Below, piece by piece: positions 33,207 to 43,556 of a stretch of 64,000 bases of DNA. The stretch comes from Paramarasmius palmivorus (lineage: Eukaryota > Basidiomycota > Agaricomycetes > Agaricales > Marasmiaceae), in contig JAYKXP010000015.1 in the NCBI GenBank assembly GCA_037176845.1, positions 1 to 64,000 on the forward strand. The letters run 5' to 3'. Position numbers and translations under genes: made by a program. How positions within the stretch are numbered: the first letter of the stretch is position 1; every line of letters begins with the position of its first letter. The notes below the pieces were generated by a model. That model had not been told where the DNA came from. It was given only the letters and a program-made list of their open reading frames with translations, and did no database searches.

Positions 33207-35037
33207 CTAGCGGGTAAAAACGGTCAGGAGTCGATGCAAGTCTAAAACCACCGTTCTCACCTTGAACCCGATCTTTGTCAATTTCTCAGCATCGACCAAT
33301 AACCTGCCGTCAAATACGAAGGCCGGCTTGTTCATGTTTTGATACACAGTCTCCCAGTCAATTTCCCTAAACTCCTTCCACTCAGTAGCGATCACAACCG
33401 CTTCTGCATTCCTGCATGCCTCCAAAGCAGAGCCACAGATTGTAACCTGCTTCTTGACTGGAAATAGGTGTCAAAAAAGCATCTCGCGGGACGAAATAAA
33501 GATTACCCACTAGTCTCGAGGGGTAAATGAGGGCTAGCCTCAGATAGATCAGTCCAAATTTGATCATGTTGGACCTGGGGATCATAGATGTTCACCAAAG
33601 CGCGCTCATTCTGAAAGTCTTTGATCAAGGTGATTGCGGCCGACTCCCGAGTGTCACCAGTGTCAGCTTTGAACGCGAACCCGAGGACGGCAATGCGCTG
33701 TGAAACTAGTGAGTGATTCAAGCATAAATTAAAACAGCCGTCCGCAGCGAACCTTTCCGGTAATGGTATTGAACAACGTGTCCACGACCCTCTTGGAGAA
33801 CCTCCTCTTCTGATACTCGTTCAGTTCAACCACCTGTCTCCAGTATGCCGCAACTTCTGGTAGGTGACAGCTTTCGCTCAGATACACCAGGTTCAAGATA
33901 TCCTTCTGGAAACAACTGCCACCGAAACCAACAGAAGCCTTCAAGAACTTGGGCCCAACACGGGAATCATACCCAACAGCATGTGCTACTTCATCAATGT
34001 TGGCACCAGTAGCTTCGCAGATAGCTGATAGAGCATTGACGGATGAAATTCGCTGAGCAAGCATCGCGTTTGCTGCAAGCTTGGAGAGTTCCGAGGACCA
34101 AAGGCCAACAGTCAGAATACGATCTTTACTGTAAAGACACGCCAAGTCATTTTAGCCTCATATTAATGAAGAAAGAGACCGAATAGAAATGACTTACGGT
34201 ACCCAGTTCGCATACACTTCACACAAGCTCTCACACGCGGAGATACCTTCAGGAGTTTGCAGCGAACCAATAAGCACCCTGTCGGGCTTGAAGAGATCCT
34301 GGATGGCGGTTCCTTCAGCGAGAAATTCCGGGTTTGACAAGATATCAAAACGGCAGTTGGGTTTGGAGTTGGCTTCAAGAATAGTACGCATAGACTCGGC
34401 AGTCCGGCAAGGAACCGTTGACTTTTCGACAACAATCTTCGAGGTGGTGGCAACGGCGGCGATACGACGGGTTGCGAGCTCTACATAACTGGTGGAGAAA
34501 GGAAGTCAGCGGTGATGAGGTAAAGTTCAACGTGAAGGATAGGAACAACGTTTCCAGGAAATGGGTTGAATGAAGGCACCAGAACAAAGCACTCACTTGA
34601 GATCAGCCGCAAAGCCAGCACCCACACCACTCTTCTTCGTTGGCGTGTTGACGCTAACAAAGATCAAGTCTGCCTCCTGAATGCACCTATCCACGTCGGT
34701 AGAAAAGAATAGATTCTTTCCTCGACACTGCCTGACAACCTCCTCGAGACCAGGTTCGTAGATTGGGAGTTTGAAGTCCTCAGCATTCCATTGATCAATA
34801 CGCGCTTGGTTAACATCGACAATGTTCACAGTGATATGTGGGCATTTCAGAGCGATAACTGCGCAAGTTGGTCCACCTATTGAACATCGATTTGTGAGCT
34901 GGGCGAGACGAGAAAAAGAGTGATTCGTGGCACACCAACGTAGCCAGCACCAACTAGAAGTTTTTCATCAGTGAGACTCTAGAGAGAAGAATTGGATACT
35001 AACTGCAACAAATCTTGGAGACCTTGACTGGGGACAT
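33207..35037 (-). CDS. UDP-glucose 6-dehydrogenase
   Basis: Oxidises UDP-glucose to UDP-glucuronate with NAD+, precursor for UDP-xylose and acidic wall sugars. ATG at 35037 gives [11 protein letters not shown], and two tiny exons restore the Rossmann motif [19 protein letters not shown]. Then [70 protein letters not shown] and the catalytic cysteine in [15 protein letters not shown]; the C-terminal domain reads [19 protein letters not shown] and [15 protein letters not shown]. All catalytic landmarks are present. About seven exons with 50-100 bp introns; stop TAG at 33207. Cytosolic, single-domain length. Confidence 0.9.
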
Positions 35038-35587
35038 TCTAGTGAAGGTAAGGATCAAGGAGTGGACGTGGAAGAAGAAAGGGAACGATGGGTGGTTTGA
35101 CTTTTGGTTCAATAATAAATAGATAAATTATGAGTGAGCATAACTTTGACAGTTCTCCATAACTGCCATTTCGGGTCGGCATCAGACGGTGTTAGCCGAC
35201 CGCCCTGCGAGTATTCGCCGGATCCATATGGTACCTTTTCGTTTCTTCCTCGTCCACTATATGTCAACGCAGGACGATAAAGCCCATAGCGTTCCCAACT
35301 ATCTTGCATGTACTCAAGTATGTGTGACTAGAGCAACTTCTTCCTTACTCTTCGGCGCCGGGACACGACGTCGGATACGATATCAAGATAACAGTGTGGG
35401 CTAATTCAGGGCTGCAGCTATTCGACGGAACGTCAGTTCGCCATCCACATTACCCGCTGTACTAAGGGTGAGGCCTACTTGGATGAGTAACTGAAGGTAA
35501 AGTCCTGCCTCATTCATAGCGTAGCGCTGAGTGATCCATCGCAGGAAACCGCAGAGATTCGGAGTTCTGCGAGACCAACAGCTATAA
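35038..35587. other. Gap between UGD and GH16-like gene A
   Basis: Holds UGD's promoter on the left and the 3' flank of GH16-like gene A on the right. At 35392-35416 it contains a block almost identical to one at 41052-41076 downstream of GH16-like gene B. Confidence 0.45.
35392..35416. repeat. Short conserved 3'-flank block, copy A
   Basis: CAGTGTGGGCTAATTCAGGG followed by CTGCAG. The matching copy at 41053-41076 reads CAGTGTGGCCAATTCAGGGC followed by TGTAG. Each lies 100-200 bp beyond the stop of a GH16-like gene and in the same orientation. Confidence 0.5.
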
Positions 35588-37707
35588 TTACAACAACAAA
35601 ACGAAAAGGAGAACAACAATGAAAGAACAACAATCCATAATCTTCACCGAGCGTCGCAAGGAAATAGAATCTGAAGACGACGCCGGTCCAGTCGTGGTCA
35701 GTACAACCTCGACGGTGGATATCGATGCAATGGTCCGAGTGACGGAGACCTCTACCCTAGATATCGACGTAACGGTAACGATTGTGCCGGTCAAAACCCC
35801 CGTCGTCACAATAACTGGAGGAGAAGACTTAGAACTCTCGGTTTTCGTCATCGTGGAATCGGAAAGGCTAACGAAACCGGAAGAAACGGAGATGACAGTT
35901 GAAGTGTCACCGCTATCAGAAAGGACGGTGGAAGTAGAAGGGGGAGCTGATATCGAAGAGCCGGTATCAGGATCGGAGATGATGGTTGAAGCTGGAGACT
36001 CCGTACTACGCTCTGCGTCACTGTCGGTAACGGGAACGGAAGAAGGGGATGTTGGCAAATCGGTATCGGGAGAATCAACGACAACAGTCAAAGTTTGAGC
36101 TTCTGAGGTCTGAGTCTCCGTATTGATGTCAGAAAGAGTGACAAAAATAGGAGAAGGAACCAATGTCGGAGCATCAGTCAAAGATTTTGACTGTTGCCGC
36201 TGTAACAGTCCCAGTTTCCGTCTCGATTCCAGAAATGGAAAATGAAAACTCCGTTGTGAGTGGGGTGGCGGCAGTGATACCGACGTTGGTTTTGGTCGAG
36301 GTACTGCCAATAGTATCAGGACGGATGGTAGCGGTGGGTCCTGACACACGGGAGACAAGATTTGGGGCTGATTCAGACTGTAGGGTCGCGAGCGTTGCTA
36401 TCGTAGCAACAGCTATCGTCTGCCTGGGCAGCAGTCGGGGTTTGGGCATTTCCTGTACCTGTTCGGTGAAGGTACGAACGTAAGAAATCTCCCAGTATGC
36501 ATTCGAGTAATCATTTTCTTCGTTAGTCATAACCGACTGTAAAAGTCAAAGTTGGCGGTTAGCATTCCAAACTCTACGGTGCAAGCAAAGGTACACACCC
36601 TGCATCGTCCAAAACACGTTTCATTATCATGCATCTGAGACACACTTTCCCTTCTAGAATTCACTCTTAGTAAAAAATTTTGAACTGGGAAAGGATGATG
36701 CTTACCTTTGACCAGTGGCACAAGCGGCAGCCTCCAGAACAAGTCGATACTTCCTTGACTGGCGATCCGCCACACGGCATATAGCACTAGGTCTTCCCCA
36801 ATCCGCTATCCCCGCGATAGCATGCATTTCAGGCTGAGCTATCGACACCGGTACCTCCGAACGCTGAAAATCAAAGCATCAATGAATACCAGTGATTCTG
36901 ATCCAATATATCAGACTCACGTTCCAAAACCACATCAAGACTCCGGAAACATCAATCTGAACAGCAAATATGCCACCTCCGGTCTTGGCAAGGCTTTCTT
37001 CGATGCTACAGCTCCCGTCCTTCAAGATGTACCGGTTTCTGGAAGATGTCCCAGCGTCATTATCGGCAGGGGATTGAGTGTAACCACTGGAATCCGTTCG
37101 TGTGGCCGCAGGCTTTACTGCCGTCTCGTTACCGACGCTGATCTCATTGGTATGTTCATGTTCATGACTTTGCACCCGTAATGGGGGCGATGCCTAGGAA
37201 CATCTGTACTTAATAATCCGCGATATAGCTGTAGATAGGATCTCGACTTGCCAGATTTCCGCTAGGTACGTTGACAGCATCTACGACGATCAAACTTCCG
37301 ACAGAGTACACATCTTTCGACGTGATCCTAACCTGTGTTGAGCAATAAATCAGCTTGAACATGGTGGATGTGAGGCTGTACTCACGGACTCATCGGTCGC
37401 GGGGTCCTCCACTCGGATGATTGTATGCCCCGTTGAAGGGTCCACAAAGGTTAGTTTTTGTTGTATACTGGTGTCTCTGTCAATGGAAGACACCTTTCCT
37501 ACAGACAAAGATTGAATTAGTGCTTCAGTCGTTGGAAATGTGTTACGTACCTAACGCAGTCTCCTCATCATAGCCGTGGCTCAGAGAGTCCCATCGCGAG
37601 AAGAAGGTTGAGCCAGCATACTCCCGAACTGGTTCATACGCTCCTAGAGCCGTGGCAACTTGAACGAAAATAAGGGCTTTGACCAGATGGGACGACGTGC
37701 ATTTCAT
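35588..37707 (-). CDS. GH16-like (laminarinase fold) surface protein A, catalytic signature degenerate
   Basis: Start ATG 37707, signal-like MKCTSSHLVKALIFVQVATA, then YEPVREYAGSTFFSRWDS (the GH16 'Y..V..Y.G.sFF..Wdf' opening), VRITSKDVYSVGSLIVVDAV, NVPSGN, and after a GC-AG intron a His/Glu-rich segment with NEISVGNE. Further on come GGGIFAVQIDVSGVLMWFW, RSEVPVSIAQPEMHA...WGRPSA and NAYWEISYVRTF, all hallmark positions of fungal GH16 endo-beta-glucanases. The catalytic E-I-D-x-x-E reads E-I-S-V-G-N by eye: Asp and acid/base Glu lost. The C-terminal 250 residues are Ser/Thr/Val-rich and end in a hydrophobic stretch (FIVVLLFVLLL), suggesting a GPI or membrane anchor. Paralogue of the gene at 41163. 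Likely a non-catalytic wall or surface protein. Confidence 0.65.
37194..37251 (-). other. GC-AG intron in GH16-like gene A
   Basis: The donor reads G|GCAAGT and the acceptor CTAG; removal keeps frame from VPSGNL into ASPPLRVQSHEHEHT. The paralogue has a GT donor (GTACGT) at the homologous place (intron 42425-42473). Confidence 0.55.
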
Positions 37708-38253
37708 GGTGAGAGCAAGAATTTGGGAAGGCGAAGAAGGTTTGAAGAGCGTTATATACTCATATCTGCCGTTTAGAATGATGCCAATGTCCCTCAGTCG
37801 AAGAAATCAGTGCGGTAGGATCAACTGTTCATGGCTTGGGTGGACGAAAAGGCGAGACCTTGATGGGAGTTGATGAATTGGAAATACAAAGCTGCGTACT
37901 TCCCGAGCCTCAACATGCCGCTTCAGCTGAATCATGAAGGCCGCCTTAGTTCGAATACGAACAGCGCCGCTTTAAGATCTTACTCTGTCGAAACTTGAAC
38001 ATTTCGCAGTATGAAGGTAAACCAGGACTTACCAGTGCTGTCATACTACTGAGCAGTTTTACTTTTCGATCCGAGTACATTGAAGTAGGGCTCGGCGTGA
38101 AATGCGTTGTAGCATGAACCGATAGAAATCCAATCATCTATTCTTCGTTTGTGCGACACATTTACAATAAGTATCCCAAATCCACATACATATATACATA
38201 CCCCAAACACCCCAGAGAATGCTGTTAAAACCCCCGTGCCAGTGCGCGAGAGT
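37708..38253. promoter_or_regulatory. Upstream region of GH16-like gene A
   Basis: TATATACTCATATCTG at 37753-37768 (TATATAAC on the minus strand) recurs as TATATACTCACATCTG at 43007-43022 upstream of gene B, followed in both by a similar (A)TTGCCAAT/ATGCCAATG element. No gene seen in the rest; the right end is 3' UTR of the small membrane gene. Confidence 0.5.
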
Positions 38254-38847
38254 TCAATCTCTCTTCAACCCATCGCCATATACCTTGACCTGTTCAAATC
38301 CCATGAGTTGAGACAAACAAAAGGAAAATCCGAGGCGTTCACCTTGACCTCTCCCTCCAGTGCTTTCAGAGACACAAAACACCCATCTACATCTCGTATC
38401 ACCCTCCAACGAAATAGAACCCACAAAAATGGATTCGTGCGTCTCGGTTCCCGCAGACTCATACGTGTTTTGATGGATTTGAGTTGTTCTTTGAGTCTGC
38501 AAGACAGGCCGTTGAACAAAGGCGTGAAAGTGAGAAGAAATAGCTTACCCATTAAGAGTACGCTTGTACGCCTCTGCATGAGAGCCCAATAGGTCTCTGT
38601 CAAGAGACGAGTTGTCGTATATGACTTTCTGGAGTTTAACAATGTATTGCTCGAGATCCTGAGGGGTTTGGTAGGGGAAACGCCATTTAAAGATGTGGGG
38701 GACAAGGAGGTAGGCGATCAAGAGGAGAGTCAAAAGAAGAGAACCAGGGAGCGACATAGCTGAACTAGAGGTGGTAGATAGAGTCAAAGCGGTCTCTACA
38801 TCCGAATTTGAGCCGGTTTTGGCGGTGGTAAAGATTAAGGTTGGCAT
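38254..38847 (-). CDS. Small single-span membrane protein, copy A
   Basis: ATG 38847 (MPTLIFTTAK). A Ser/Thr-rich N terminus (TALTLSTTSSSAMSLPG) precedes one membrane span (LLLTLLLIAYLLVP), then HIFKWRFPYQTPQDLEQYI, a helical segment and, across an intron, LKEQLKSIKTRMSLRE, FLWVLFRWRVIRDVDGCFVS and LKALEGEVK. Last exon: VKVYGDGLKRD-stop at 38254. The gene is homologous to that at 40063 in the opposite orientation: shared R-I/HIF-WRFP, LK-x-R/T...FLW/TWL-x-FRW/FWW, DVD-C-V-LKALEGE against EVDECWVGLRVLEGE. Family unknown to me. About 165 residues; topology suggests a short outer or lumenal N terminus and a helical cytosolic part, or the reverse. Confidence 0.6.
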
Positions 38848-40062
38848 AGTGGTTGTGCTCTGCTTGAGATTGGGTTCTCCTGCGACGAGCCCTTGTACAT
38901 TCGTGTGAAATATCACCTGGTCTGGTAGACGACGTCCCAGTCGGTATGGGAGGCGCTTAGTGTCGATGAGCGCGCGTTCCCGCTGTCATCAGAAAAACAA
39001 ACATAAAATGGAACAAACATTGGAGATAGCGGTTATGAGCACTGAGAGCTGGGACAAGGTCTAGGATGGGTGTTGCCTATTGAACGTCGAGAATTGAGAA
39101 CTGCGTTGAGAGACAGTAGTATTTTAAAAGGTGTTGGATGACGATGGCGTTGGTTGTCTGCAGCGGAGAGGTTTTGATAAGGGGAGTGGTACCAGATTGA
39201 AGAGCATTTTGCGAAAGCTGTTGAGCAGATGGGTGTAGAAGAAAAGCAAGAATGGATACAGTCATCGTACTTGACCTTCAATATGAGATGGAGAGCCGTG
39301 CGAAGATATTTAATTGTGCCATTTTAGGTTCGTTGCGTGGCATTTTGAATTGATCGCGTGGCGATAACGTTAGTGTCGGACCATCTCGCGTGGCATTTAT
39401 GACGTTAATTAGACCAAATTGGGTGCAATTTAGCCATATTTGGGTAAGGTGTGGCCACTGCCATAGACTGCCATTGGCTACCATTGGATTTGGCAAATGC
39501 GATGGGCACCGGAGTCCCGGAGTCATACCGAAGTCATACTCGTATGAGCAACCTTGATTGCGACTTTTATTTCCAACGCTCATGATCGAGCTATCGATGC
39601 CCCCTTTACTGCTATTCAGAACGTCGCAAACGACCTTGCGACTTTCCATATGTCGCTGACAAGCTCTTCTGGTCGGCCGTGCTCTTGCTTGAAACAACTC
39701 CTCGGGAATACACTCGACATTCGACCACCCAAGAACGGATTCTATGGAACATACTTGGGATGCCCTAGTGGTACGCTGGATAGTGCTATGCTCGTTAGCA
39801 TGTCTTCGTCACGAAGTCATCCAGAAACGTTGGCAACTTGGCTTACAAAAACCTGTATTTCGCAATCGACCAGCACAATGGAACACAGGTTGTACCACCA
39901 TCTCAGACGGCGACTACCAAACAAGGCAGCTCCCCAAAACAGTCACTGGCCAGCGCTCGTCGGCATCGTCGATTAGTCATCTTAACAGCAAGCAGGTGCA
40001 CTCCGAAATGCCTGAACGAACTCGCAATACGCAGTATACAACTCTCGAAACTAAACCTCTCA
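38848..40062. other. Divergent intergenic region between the two small membrane genes
   Basis: About 1.2 kb without a supported gene. It contains a short degenerate repeat of GCGTGGCATTT around 39333-39400 (three spaced occurrences of CGTGGC). Minus-strand open frames at 39033-39697 have no family signal. Confidence 0.4.
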
Positions 40063-40623
40063 ATGGCTCCACTTGCACTTCCAACAACTGCCCCAACCAC
40101 CTCTCCAACCAATATTATCCTTGAAACTGCCACTGCCGGTGGCACTTCAAACATCAACACTGTACTTCTCCTTGTAGCTCTCCTCTTGTACACCCTCATC
40201 CCGCGAATCTTTGATTGGCGTTTCCCGTGCCAATCAATCGAGACACTTCAGGATATGGCACGGGATATTGCTTGCTTGCTTGACACCGTTGCCGTTTTAA
40301 ATAGTGGAGAACTTGGGAATGAGTTTAGGACTCGTTTGAAGGAGTGCGTTTCATTCTTCTTCGTGAGCTTGGGGGCAGTATTGATAGTGAACGATAGGCT
40401 TCACGATAGAATAATTAAGCTCAAAAACATTACGGAGCCAGACCGATCGAGGATCTTTACATGGCTTGGTTTCTGGTGGGGAATGGTGAGTGAAGTAGAT
40501 GAGTGTTGGGTTGGGTTGAGGGTTTTGGAGGGAGAAATCAGGGTATGTATGAATTTTCTCGTCTGTTGAATGTCATTGCTGACTCGAGTTCACATATAGG
40601 TGATGATCGAAGAGAGTCTGTGA
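40063..40623 (+). CDS. Small single-span membrane protein, copy B
   Basis: ATG 40063 (MAPLALPTTAPTTSPTN). Span LLLVALLLYTLIP, then RIFDWRFPCQSIETLQDM, GNEFRTRLKE, a short intron (gtgcgttt...gatag), LHDRIIKLKNITEPDRS, FTWLGFWWGMVSEVDEC, WVGLRVLEGEIR, and a last exon of VMIEESL-stop. Same exon plan and the same conserved positions as the minus-strand copy at 38254-38847. The pair is head to head across about 1.2 kb and is enclosed by the two GH16-like paralogues. Confidence 0.6.
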
Positions 40624-41162
40624 TTGTTCTGGGTGTCTGGATCGTAATCGTCGTGTTATCGTGCTCTCGTCGTTTGGTTATTGCTATCTTATGGTGATCT
40701 GCATGGTTTTACCTAAATTCGAGGATCCAAGGGTTGTCGTGTATACAAGAAAAATCTACAGGAGCTTGGAAGAACTGTGTATAAGTCGCGAAAATGCCGG
40801 TTATTGCGCGATGTAGTCGAATAGCAGAGCAGTCGTCTTGATGTGGCCGTGGGATCAGTATTACTATTGGTGGCGAGTGGCAGTTCCGAACTCGGCGTTG
40901 AGGTCGCGAGGATCAATGTTGGCGCTAGCATCTACCAAGTTCACGCTCCACAGTAGTCGGGGTTCTGGCTCTGAGATCTGAACCGTTACGGACGTATGAG
41001 ACGTCTGCGTAGTCAATTATGCTCGACTGGGAGCTGGTCAAGTTTTGTTACGCAGTGTGGCCAATTCAGGGCTGTAGGAGATTGGAATGGGGCAAATATG
41101 AAAATGATGTCCATTATTTTCGAGCCCTACATACATGTCCGAGTCTAGTAAGTAAGCAATGT
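40624..41162. other. Gap downstream of the small membrane gene and GH16-like gene B
   Basis: Convergent 3' flanks. Contains the second copy of the short block at 41053-41076 and no supported gene. Confidence 0.4.
41053..41076. repeat. Short conserved 3'-flank block, copy B
   Basis: Matches 35392-35416 over about 24 bases with two or three differences; see that entry. Confidence 0.5.
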
Positions 41163-42951
41163 CTACAACATTACGAGGGTGCGAAGGATAATATAAAGAA
41201 GGAACGAATTCCAGATGGTTGCCGAGTGGTGTAAAGAAGCAGCAAGTGATGTCGGTCTGATTGTGGTTGTCGAATCAGTTGTTATGATTTCGGCATTGGA
41301 TACTGAGGTAACAGTGATTAAAGTGCCTGATGTGAGGGTAACAACTGAAGTGGCATCGGTAGTGGGATCGAACATGTCGAATGTAGCTAGTGTAGCCTCC
41401 CTTGTGTCGGACTCGTACTTGGAACCGGTATCGAATCCGAGCGGTGTGGACGTATCGGATATGGTAGTCGACTCCGGTGAGGATGTGGGGGTTACTGTTA
41501 GTGTGGTTGAAATCTCTGTATTGGTTTCGAGAGAGATGGATGACGAGGTCGAAGAGATACTGGGGTCGAATATACCAAATGTCCTTCCTGGTGCCGCCAA
41601 AACCAACGTCGATGTAGTTGTGTCCATATCACTACTAGAGGTAGTGAAGGCCTTTCTGGCTAGCTTGAATAGGGGTTCTGGCTCCGTGACTGTACGTGAG
41701 AAGACGCGAATGTAGGAGATTTCCCAATATGCGTTTCCGTAGTCACTCCTCCCTGCGATTGCGTTCGACTGGGAGAGTTAGACTGTTGATGAGCATCGAA
41801 ATTTTTGAGTCGAATACGAGAGAAAACACGTACGGCGCATTTTCCGAAACACGTTTCGGTATGTACTTGAGAGGTCCTTGACCTGGGTCATTCGGTGTAA
41901 GTATCGTACCTGAAGCGAGAAGTATTGAGGCATTGATGCTCGACACTTACCACTGATCACAAGAAACGATCTCTAGTGCCAGTTCCTGCTGGTCAAGAAG
42001 CCCCTCGGCTACAGGATAGGTCGCGCTGGGTGTCCCCCAGTCTGAAACGTCTATATTGGTATCCGGTCGAGCCTGAGATATAGAGTTTGGGGTATCTGAA
42101 CGCTGAAACAAGTGATGATCAATGCCAAGGGTTCGAATTCAATGAAGAGCTGTAGCTCACGCTCCAAAACCACGTAGACACCTCGGAAACGTTGATTTGA
42201 ACGGCGAACATGCCTCCATCGGCTTTGGCAAGGTTTTCTCCGCAGCTCTCGAGGTTCGTTTCTTGGGATTTACAGCTTCCGCCAGTGCTCCTGATAGGCT
42301 GTTCAGAGTCGGTATCGAGGGGTTGAGTACAGTCAGGGTTTGTACTTGACATCGTGATCCCCTCAATTAGGTTCATTCCATCAGCGTGTCTAGTCCCTAG
42401 CATTCGAAGTAGTACGGGCCGTATCTAGGAGGGGTGTAAAGCCACAACATATAACTAGAGCATTAGGACGTACTGGATTCCCGTAAGGTAGGCAGGTAGC
42501 ATCTATGATGATCAGACTTCCAGCAGGGTACGCATCTTTTAATGTGATCCTAACCTGTTATGGGTTATATTAGCTTGGGTATTTGGAGGGCCAAGACCAA
42601 ATTGGGAGCTGTACTTACAGCAGGCGAGCCCGACTCAGGTTTCACGGTATCGTCGACTCGGGTGATAGTACGTCCAGTGGATGGATCCACATAGGTCAGC
42701 CTTTTTTGCATGCTGGTATTCCTGTCAACGAAGAAGAGCTTCCCTGCAAGAAAGGTCAGCTGGAGTTCGCTCCTTTGGAGTGGAGATGAAGACGTACCGC
42801 ATGTTGTTTCTTCAGTATGCGGATGAAAATCCCACTGTGAGAAGAATGATGGTCCAGCGTACTCTCTTACAGGTTCATAGATCCCCAAGGCTACGCCGAC
42901 TTGAATTAAGATGAGACCTTTGAGGAGATGAGACCATGGTGTACTTCTCAT
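41163..42951 (-). CDS. GH16-like surface protein B, catalytic signature degenerate
   Basis: ATG 42951 (MRSTPWSHLLKGLILIQVGV), then YEPVREYAGPSFFSQWDFH, GKLFFVDRNTSMQKRLTYVD, STGRTITRVDDT, VRITLKDAYPAGSLIIIDAT, CLPYGNP and, after a GT-AG intron, GTRHADGMNLIEGITMSS, NPDCTQP, ADGGMFAVQINVSEVSTWFW, SDWGTPSATYPVAEGL and YGNAYWEISYIRVF. The order matches GH16 (laminarinase-type). The E-I-D-x-x-E signature aligns with G-M-N-L-I-E, so the nucleophile Glu and the Asp are lost while the acid/base Glu stays. The W-P-A-F-W strand is also absent. The C-terminal ~150 residues are Ser/Thr-rich and end in SATIWNSFLLYIILRTLVML, a probable anchor signal. About 480 residues; function likely structural or carbohydrate-binding. 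Confidence 0.65.
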
Positions 42952-43556
42952 GTCGAAGAAGAGCTGGAAAGACGAAGAAAGTGAGTATTGATCGTGGACA
43001 AGTGATATATACTCACATCTGTTGTTCACATTGCCAATATTCTGTAACTGTCCCGCAATCAGGCCGCTGCGGTAAGATCTGTCGGGTACTGGCTTAGCAG
43101 AGGCAACCAAATGACGGTGACTAGGGAAGAACCTAAGGCGATGAATATGAAAACTTGAAATAGTAGTTGCGTACCACATAGTTTTCAGGCGTAAATGTTA
43201 CGCAAATTTAGACGCGGTGCATCCTGTAACCATAAATCATGGTAGCTGCGGTTCGAGCTATATCCTTCATGCTTTGATCTTGAATGACAAGGAGAAACCG
43301 GCTGCTCGCGTTTTGTGAAAACCTCTTCACTGCCCCCTTGACAGTATGAACAACTTCATGGTACTCTCGTTCCCAAAGATCTGAAGTTACACGGAGCTGA
43401 AAGTAGCCTGAAGGAAAGTGTCGACTTGCTGGGAAACTCCGATTCGGAGTGCGGCTGCCGGGACTAAGGAAGTTCCCACGGTGTCATGGGCTTGAGGGAA
43501 CAACCATTTTCCGTCCTGGCCAGATCGTTCACCAACCCCTACAATTTTGCGGGGTA
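42952..43556. promoter_or_regulatory. Divergent region between GH16-like gene B and the Zn2Cys6 regulator
   Basis: Contains the TATATACTCACATCTG element (43007-43022) shared with gene A. No gene seen. Because the two genes diverge from here, the regulator is a positional candidate to influence gene B, but no operator could be identified. Confidence 0.4.

Noticed and set aside
35619..36098. Long plus-strand frame antisense to the GH16-like gene A tail
   Set aside because: Shadow of the Ser/Thr-rich coding repeat; Val/Glu-rich mirror composition is expected from antisense of ACN/TCN codons.
38285..38300. T-arm-like GTTCAAATCCC suggesting a tRNA
   Set aside because: No acceptor or anticodon stems around it; it lies in the intron of the small membrane gene.
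39278..39697. Minus-strand frame between the small membrane genes
   Set aside because: No recognisable motif and atypical composition; treated as intergenic.
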